Assembly (NCBI RefSeq): GCF_013177695.1
Contig: NZ_WOEY01000101.1
Location: 1-64,000, forward strand
Reading direction: 5' to 3'
Length of the DNA: 64,000 nucleotides
From: Paraburkholderia solitsugae
GTDB lineage: Bacteria; Pseudomonadota; Gammaproteobacteria; Burkholderiales; Burkholderiaceae
Below are positions 59,491 through 64,000 of the stretch, piece by piece (the stretch's first letter is position 1; the number at the start of each line of letters is the position of its first letter). The translations under genes and the position numbers were made by a program. The notes beneath the pieces were generated by a model. That model had not been told where the DNA came from and ran no database searches. It saw only the letters and a list, made by a program, of their open reading frames with translations.

Positions 59491-60804
59491 CTACGTAATT
59501 TGTCCCGATTCGGGCACCGTTGGTGCTTTGAATGCATCAGGATATTGGTGACGAAACCAATCTTTCACCTGATCGTGATCGAGTGCAAAGAATTCGCGCG
59601 ATCGCGGTATCAGGACGAAACCGAAAGCGAGCAGACAGGTGGCGAGACCGAAGCATGTATAGACCTTGCCCACAGCCCAATGCGTGAGCGCCACGCCTGC
59701 GATCATGGGGCCAAGAATGCCGGCAATCTGCGTGGTCATCATGCTGGCAGCGAGAATGCGCACGCGGAAATTCTGCGGGATAGCCAATGAACGGTGAGTC
59801 GCGCCAACGAGTCCCATCGATGCATTGGCGAAACCCACACACGTAAGCGCCAATACGAGAACGATGGGTGAATGGGCCCAGCCCGAAGCAGCAAGTGCCA
59901 GCCCTTCACACATCGCTGCACCCACCCGGACATTGAATCGGCCGAACCGACTGACCAGTGCGTCAGAACCACGAAAGCTGCCGAGTAGCAAACCTATAGA
60001 TAGGGCCGCTTCGCAACCACCTAGCCAGAGACCCGACAGCCCGAGTGATTGAACTTTGAGCGGGATCAGCATGCCGACCGCAGGGCCCTGGAATATCCAT
60101 ACGAGGAAGTTGACCAGTGTCCAGCCGCGCTCCAACGGGACGACCCATTTAGCGTGCAGTCCCGCGCGCAGATCTTCCCACCAACGGGCCAAACCGCGAT
60201 GGTGTTCACGATGCTGAGACTGGGATGGAAGCTGCAAGGTCACATAGGCAGCGACGCCAAGCAGAATGCCGTTCATCCAAAACGTTGCAGCAATACCGCC
60301 CAAGGCCAATGCCGCGCCAGCCAGTGCTGGTCCTAAGGCGCGGCCAGCCGCTTGAGTCGATTTACGAAGACGAAGCGCTTCGGCCAAACGATTCGCCGGA
60401 ACAAGTTCAGCCGAAATGGTGGAGCTGGCCGGATCGATGAAAGCTTTCGCTATAACAGTGACCATGCCTATACAGATGATGAGCATAAGTCGGTAGTCGG
60501 ACAGCGAGGCGAGCGTGGCGAGGGCAAAGGCGACGACCATTAAGGCGCAGACACCCCATACAATCTGCGGTCTCTTTGCGTATCGATCCCCGAGTGGCGA
60601 AAGCAGCGGCATTGCGAAGATCGTGGTGATGGCGATGCTTACGCCGTAGATTGCAAGGTCATGTGCGCCGCCCCGATGAACGATCCACCAGGGGAGCGTG
60701 ATATAGCCAACCATGTCTGCCAGGATCGTCAGAAGATCGCTGAGAAGCAGACTGGCAAGAGAAGGGGCGATTGCGTTTATACGAGATTTGATTCCCCGAA
60801 ACAC
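59491..60804 (-). CDS. MFS transporter
   Basis: 437-residue carrier with about 12 membrane segments. The loop 2-3 motif is LSPLGDRYAKRPQIVWG, the MFS motif A form (GxxxDRxGRR). A long charged central loop (QHREHHRGLARWWEDLRAGLHAKW) joins the two six-helix halves, similar to MFS_3/EntS-like exporters. It lies 255 bases from a secreted protein gene on the same strand and has no obvious partner; substrate unknown. It could be a drug or siderophore exporter by resemblance. Confidence 0.88.
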   Translation of the reverse strand: MFRGIKSRINAIAPSLASLLLSDLLTILADMVGYITLPWWIVHRGGAHDLAIYGVSIAITTIFAMPLLSPLGDRYAKRPQIVWGVCALMVVAFALATLASLSDYRLMLIICIGMVTVIAKAFIDPASSTISAELVPANRLAEALRLRKSTQAAGRALGPALAGAALALGGIAATFWMNGILLGVAAYVTLQLPSQSQHREHHRGLARWWEDLRAGLHAKWVVPLERGWTLVNFLVWIFQGPAVGMLIPLKVQSLGLSGLWLGGCEAALSIGLLLGSFRGSDALVSRFGRFNVRVGAAMCEGLALAASGWAHSPIVLVLALTCVGFANASMGLVGATHRSLAIPQNFRVRILAASMMTTQIAGILGPMIAGVALTHWAVGKVYTCFGLATCLLAFGFVLIPRSREFFALDHDQVKDWFRHQYPDAFKAPTVPESGQIT

Positions 60805-61054
60805 CGCTTTCTCCCCTGTTGAGTTCGATGATGCTACCTCAACATTTTTCCCGCAGTTTAGATGAACGTTTCCAGATACCGGTGTTTCACTGGCGGGCCG
60901 ATGAACGGCCGATTCGCGAATGGCGATGCCTCAGATAGCGATTGTCAGCAATTCACGGGGGTATGCCGACTGGCCGAAATTGGCCGGTCACTGCCTGTCG
61001 TCGATCGGCGGCACGCGACCTGAGCGGGCAGTCAGGATCCTCGACAACGGACAT

Positions 61055-61957
61055 TCACATGCGTGAGTGATTGACCTCCCTAAGCACGTCGATGAACGCC
61101 CGTAGACCCGCAGGCACGTGGCGATGCCCGGGATAGTACAGGCAGAGCCCCGGGATGAACGGGCACCAATCTTCCAGCACGGTAACCAGCCGGCCGTCGT
61201 CCAGCCAATCACGGGCCGTGGACTCCGGTACATACGCAAGGCCCAACCCGTCGGACGCTGCTTCAACCATCAGGCCGTTGTGATCTAGCGTGAGTACGCC
61301 GGGAACATCGATCGCCACTTCCTGCCCGTGCTTGCGGAACTCCCGGCGGTAGCGCTTGCCGCTCGGCAGCCGTTGACGAATGCAATCGTGGTGACGAAGG
61401 TCGTCGGGCGTGATGAGCGGTGTTCGTCCCGCGAGATACGAAGGCGCTGCAACGACTACGAAGCGAAGATCATCGTTGATGCGCACCGCCACCATGTCGC
61501 GCGGTATCGACTCGCCAAGCCGTACGCCGGCATCGAAACCTTGCTCAACGATATCGACGAGCCGTCCCTCCGCGACCAGATCGAGCGCCATGCCGGGGAA
61601 TCGCTTCAGAAAACGCGGCACCACCGTTTTCAACAACAGCCGCGCCGCACTCTCATTGGCATTGATCCTGAGCATGCCGCTCGGATTGCCGCGCGCATCG
61701 GCGACGGCATCCAGTGCCTCGTCAAGATCGCGGAGCACGGGCGCGAGCCGCGCGAGCAATGCTTCGCCGGCTTCTGTCGGCGCTACGCTACGCGTCGTGC
61801 GGTTGAGCAGGCGCACACCCAATTCACGCTCCAATGCGAGCATGGCGTGACTGAGCGAGGAGCGCGAAACGCCGAGCGCATCGGCGGCGCGGCGGAAACT
61901 CCGATGCGCTGCGACAGTGGAAAACGCGGTGAGATCGGCAAGTGTCGGCTTGGTCAT
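61055..61957 (-). CDS. LysR family regulator, divergent from an SDR gene
   Basis: 300-residue LTTR: LTAFSTVAAHRSFRRAADALGVSRSSLSHAMLALERELG at the N-terminus and MALDLVAEGRLVDIVEQGFDAGVRLG in the effector domain, of the DmlR/YhjC-like subgroup. Divergent from the short-chain dehydrogenase gene (115 bases between), which is its likely target. Confidence 0.92.
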   Translation of the reverse strand: MTKPTLADLTAFSTVAAHRSFRRAADALGVSRSSLSHAMLALERELGVRLLNRTTRSVAPTEAGEALLARLAPVLRDLDEALDAVADARGNPSGMLRINANESAARLLLKTVVPRFLKRFPGMALDLVAEGRLVDIVEQGFDAGVRLGESIPRDMVAVRINDDLRFVVVAAPSYLAGRTPLITPDDLRHHDCIRQRLPSGKRYRREFRKHGQEVAIDVPGVLTLDHNGLMVEAASDGLGLAYVPESTARDWLDDGRLVTVLEDWCPFIPGLCLYYPGHRHVPAGLRAFIDVLREVNHSRM

Positions 61958-62072
61958 TGGTGGCGAATTTTCACGGGGTCATACGCACTATAGAGGCTTC
62001 TCTGACCAATGACGGGTGCCTAGACTGGTAATCATGCAATGCCACTCCATCCACTTTCCTGAGAGACACACC

Positions 62073-62903
62073 ATGATGAAGACCTGGCTTATCACCGGCA
62101 CGTCGTCGGGCCTCGGTCGGCTACTCGCCGAGCGCCTGCTGCAACGCGGCGATCGGGTCGTCGCGACGCTGCGGCGCGAGGGGGCGCTCAATGATCTGAA
62201 AATACAGTACGACGACCGGTTGCATGTGCTGACACTCGATGTCACCGACATCCGCGCGGTGCACACGCATGTCGCTGCCGCATTCGAAGCGATGGGCCGT
62301 ATCGACGTGGTCGTGAACAACGCGGGCTACGGGTTATTCGGCGCGGCCGAGGAAGTGACGGATGAACAGATCGACCGGCAGATCGCCACCAATCTCATCG
62401 GATCGATTCAGGTGATCCGTGCCGCGCTACCTCACCTGCGCCGCCAGGGCGGCGGCCGGATTATCCAGGTTTCGTCCGAAGGCGGACAGATCGCTTACCC
62501 GAATTTCAGCCTCTATCATGCGACGAAATGGGGTATCGAAGGTTTCGTCGAGTCAGTGTCGAAGGAGGTGGCACCATTCGGTATCGACTTCGTGATTGTG
62601 GAGCCGGGACCGACAAGCACGCAGTTCGGTGCCGGTCTCGATCGCGCGGTGCCGATGCCCGAGTACGACGACACCCCCGCGGGCGACGTCAGGCGGGCGA
62701 TTGCGTCCAACAGCTTTGCAATTCGGGGCGATGCCGGCAAGACGGTCGCCGCAATGATCGTCGCGGCGGACTCGGCACATCCACCGCTACGCTTGACGCT
62801 TGGCGGCGGTGCCTACGACTCGATCAGCGCTGCATTGGCGGAGCGCCTGAGGATGCTTGAAGCGCAGAAGGACATCGCGTTTTCGGTGGACTCGATAGGC
62901 TAA
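62073..62903 (+). CDS. Short-chain dehydrogenase/reductase
   Basis: 276-residue classical SDR. NAD(P)-binding TGTSSGLG at residues 8-15, DVVVNNAGYG, catalytic Ser in RIIQVSSEGGQ and YxxxK in LYHATKWGIEGF. ATG 62073 gives the expected start; a second Met follows directly at 62076. The subgroup (GLFGAAEEVTDEQ, EPGPTSTQFG) contains broad aldehyde/ketone reductases often regulated by an adjacent LysR. Single-gene unit with a hairpin after it. Confidence 0.92.
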   Translation: MMKTWLITGTSSGLGRLLAERLLQRGDRVVATLRREGALNDLKIQYDDRLHVLTLDVTDIRAVHTHVAAAFEAMGRIDVVVNNAGYGLFGAAEEVTDEQIDRQIATNLIGSIQVIRAALPHLRRQGGGRIIQVSSEGGQIAYPNFSLYHATKWGIEGFVESVSKEVAPFGIDFVIVEPGPTSTQFGAGLDRAVPMPEYDDTPAGDVRRAIASNSFAIRGDAGKTVAAMIVAADSAHPPLRLTLGGGAYDSISAALAERLRMLEAQKDIAFSVDSIG

Positions 62904-62943
62904 GCGAACCGACGCATAGCGGCGCGCTGACGCAATAACTGCA

Positions 62944-62970
62944 TGAGGGTCGATCCCAGATCGACCCTCA
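62944..62970. terminator. Hairpin between convergent genes, putative terminator
   Basis: Perfect 11-bp stem TGAGGGTCGAT (62944-62954) with ATCGACCCTCA (62960-62970), loop CCCAG, between the convergent SDR and NTF2-like genes. No T-run; termination is inferred from position. Confidence 0.5.
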
Positions 62971-63067
62971 ACGGACGGTGAAGACAGGGCCGCCCGATCG
63001 GCAAGGTCAAGCCGCACAACGGACATTTGCTCCATCAGGATTGGGCTTATCTCGCCACAACGCGATA

Positions 63068-63451
63068 TCACGCGATCTGCTGAACCCACTGACTCCGCCA
63101 ACCCGGTGCTTCAAAGGGATCCGAAAAATACTGGGTCTCGTGAATGACCTTGCCGTTGCAGAACTCCATAATGCTTACCGTGTAAGCCGTTCGCCCCTTA
63201 TAGGTGATGGCGTATTCCGTGACCCAGAGATTACCTTCTCCCTGGATTCGCCTGACATCGAAACCTGATGGCTTATCTGGATGATGACTCCGCAGTGCCT
63301 GCAAATTAATTCGCCTGACGATTCGTTCACCTGATTGGGGATAGTCACAGACGGCATCGTCATCGTAAATATCGTGTTCCGCGTCGAGATCGCCGGCCGC
63401 CGACGCCTGCCAGTGCGCGTTCAGGGCTTCACGTATTGTTTCTTCCTGCAT
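63068..63451 (-). CDS. NTF2/SnoaL-like domain protein
   Basis: 127-residue alpha+beta cone-barrel protein: IREALNAHWQASAAGDLDAEHDIYDDDAVCDYPQSGERI at the N-terminus is the typical SnoaL-like start, followed by WVTEYAITYKGRTAYTVSIMEFCNGKVIHETQYFSDPFEAPGW. GGAGG precedes ATG 63451. Members include ring-opening/isomerising enzymes and many stress-related proteins; no catalytic residue can be assigned. It is 33 bases downstream of the aldo/keto reductase gene on the same strand, probably co-transcribed. Confidence 0.88.
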   Translation of the reverse strand: MQEETIREALNAHWQASAAGDLDAEHDIYDDDAVCDYPQSGERIVRRINLQALRSHHPDKPSGFDVRRIQGEGNLWVTEYAITYKGRTAYTVSIMEFCNGKVIHETQYFSDPFEAPGWRSQWVQQIA

Positions 63452-63484
63452 GGCGTGCCTCCGCATACCGTTCACGTCTATCCA

Positions 63485-64000
63485 TTACGTACGCCGCGGA
63501 ATAAAGCCGGGGCTGCCCGTCTTGACGACTTCATTGAACCTCTGCCTCGTCTCAATCCGGTTAATCGCGTCGAACGCGTCTGCCGGAAGCGCGGAGATAT
63601 CGCAATTCTCGCGTGCACGGGCCGCAGATTTTGGGGTGGTGAGCAAAGCCCCGCCACGCTGGATCGCCCAGGCAAGGAGTACCTGTGCCGGCGTCTTTCC
63701 GATTTGCGCGGCAATCTGCGAGATGACTGGATCCTCAAGCGGTCCCGGCCTGATTCCGTGACCCAACGGCGCAAAGGCCAAAAACACGATCTCTTTCTCT
63801 TTGCAGAATTCCAGAAGTTCCGCTTCCGGAAGATACGGATGTGCTTCGACCTGCACCGCCGCCGGCTTGATTCGAGCCGATTCGTAGAGAGGCCGCAATT
63901 CGTTCAAGCCGATGTCAGACAGTCCGATGGCCCGGCACCTTCCATGGTCGACGAGATCTTCCATCGCCCTCCATGTGTCTTGCAAAGTCACGCCTTTATC
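63485..64000 (-). CDS. Aldo/keto reductase, 5' partial (truncated by the window edge)
   Basis: The frame is open to the right edge of the window (three codons upstream of a GTG at 63991 are in frame), so the gene continues outside. The visible 171 residues are the C-terminal half of an aldo/keto reductase: TLQDTWRAMEDLVDHGRCRAIGLSDIG, PAAVQVEAHPYLPEAELLEFC, VFLAFAPLGHGIRPG and LLTTPKSAARARENC, the last being the NADPH-binding loop. The catalytic Asp, Tyr, Lys and His lie outside. Precedes the NTF2-like gene in the same operon. Confidence 0.88.
   Translation of the reverse strand, partial: DKGVTLQDTWRAMEDLVDHGRCRAIGLSDIGLNELRPLYESARIKPAAVQVEAHPYLPEAELLEFCKEKEIVFLAFAPLGHGIRPGPLEDPVISQIAAQIGKTPAQVLLAWAIQRGGALLTTPKSAARARENCDISALPADAFDAINRIETRQRFNEVVKTGSPGFIPRRT

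Noticed and set aside
1..64000. tRNA, rRNA, CRISPR arrays, prophage, transposases or integrases
   Set aside because: I looked in the gaps and at coding products and saw none; no array of spaced repeats and no transposase-like protein.

Overview
The window is GC-rich, densely coded DNA with the gene repertoire of a soil or plant-associated betaproteobacterium, most likely Burkholderia sensu lato (Paraburkholderia-like). The genus is inferred from many LysR regulators, an orphan HiPIP, NCS2/CobW/UbiD-type catabolic genes and overall protein style; no rRNA, tRNA or housekeeping marker is present to prove it. It reads as ordinary chromosome: I see no phage, insertion sequence, integrase or CRISPR array.

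Layout. (1) 1-16168, all plus strand: carbohydrate block with a glycogen-debranching-type glycosidase (cut by the left edge), a large GH63/MGH1-like glucosidase, glucose-6-phosphate dehydrogenase, a polyphosphate-glucokinase-like ROK protein and a 2871-residue NdvB/ChvB-type cyclic glucan synthase preceded by a coupled 39-codon ORF. (2) 16193-20836: aldo/keto reductase, an internally deleted nitroreductase remnant, HiPIP, small enzymes, an orphan strong terminator that may end a small RNA, a conserved hypothetical and a glycine-zipper lipoprotein. (3) 21068-24368: an ECF42 sigma factor module with two DGPF/YCII proteins, an SRPBCC protein and a VOC protein, with a candidate ECF42 promoter. (4) 24440-36817: membrane proteins, oxidoreductase, AraC/LysR/MocR regulators, an AEC transporter, acetyltransferases, a streptomycin-kinase-like protein, a racemase-like protein and a flavin reductase. 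(5) 36982-38918: an LprI-like secreted protein, then a threonine-codon leader peptide, a terminator hairpin and a ThrRS paralogue lacking the TGS and editing domains. This looks like classical threonine attenuation of a spare synthetase and is the most striking element here.

(6) 39015-47925, all minus strand: eight genes that look like one catabolic operon: two tandem ACMSD-type amidohydrolases (one without its HxH metal motif), UbiD and UbiX, a His-rich CobW GTPase, an NCS2 nucleobase permease, an 8-oxoguanine-deaminase/AtzB-like hydrolase and a maleate-isomerase-like protein, with a divergent LysR gene at 48168. The gene set suggests import, deamination and decarboxylation of a nitrogen heterocycle or aromatic acid; the substrate is unknown. 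(7) 49150-52981: a LysR gene divergent from a two-subunit isoquinoline-oxidoreductase-type molybdenum hydroxylase. (8) 53131-64000: a secreted hypothetical, a membrane diguanylate cyclase, three LysR genes (two divergent from an oxidoreductase), a PAP2 phosphatase, a secreted His-rich duplicated protein, an MFS transporter, an SDR, an NTF2-like protein and an aldo/keto reductase cut by the right edge.
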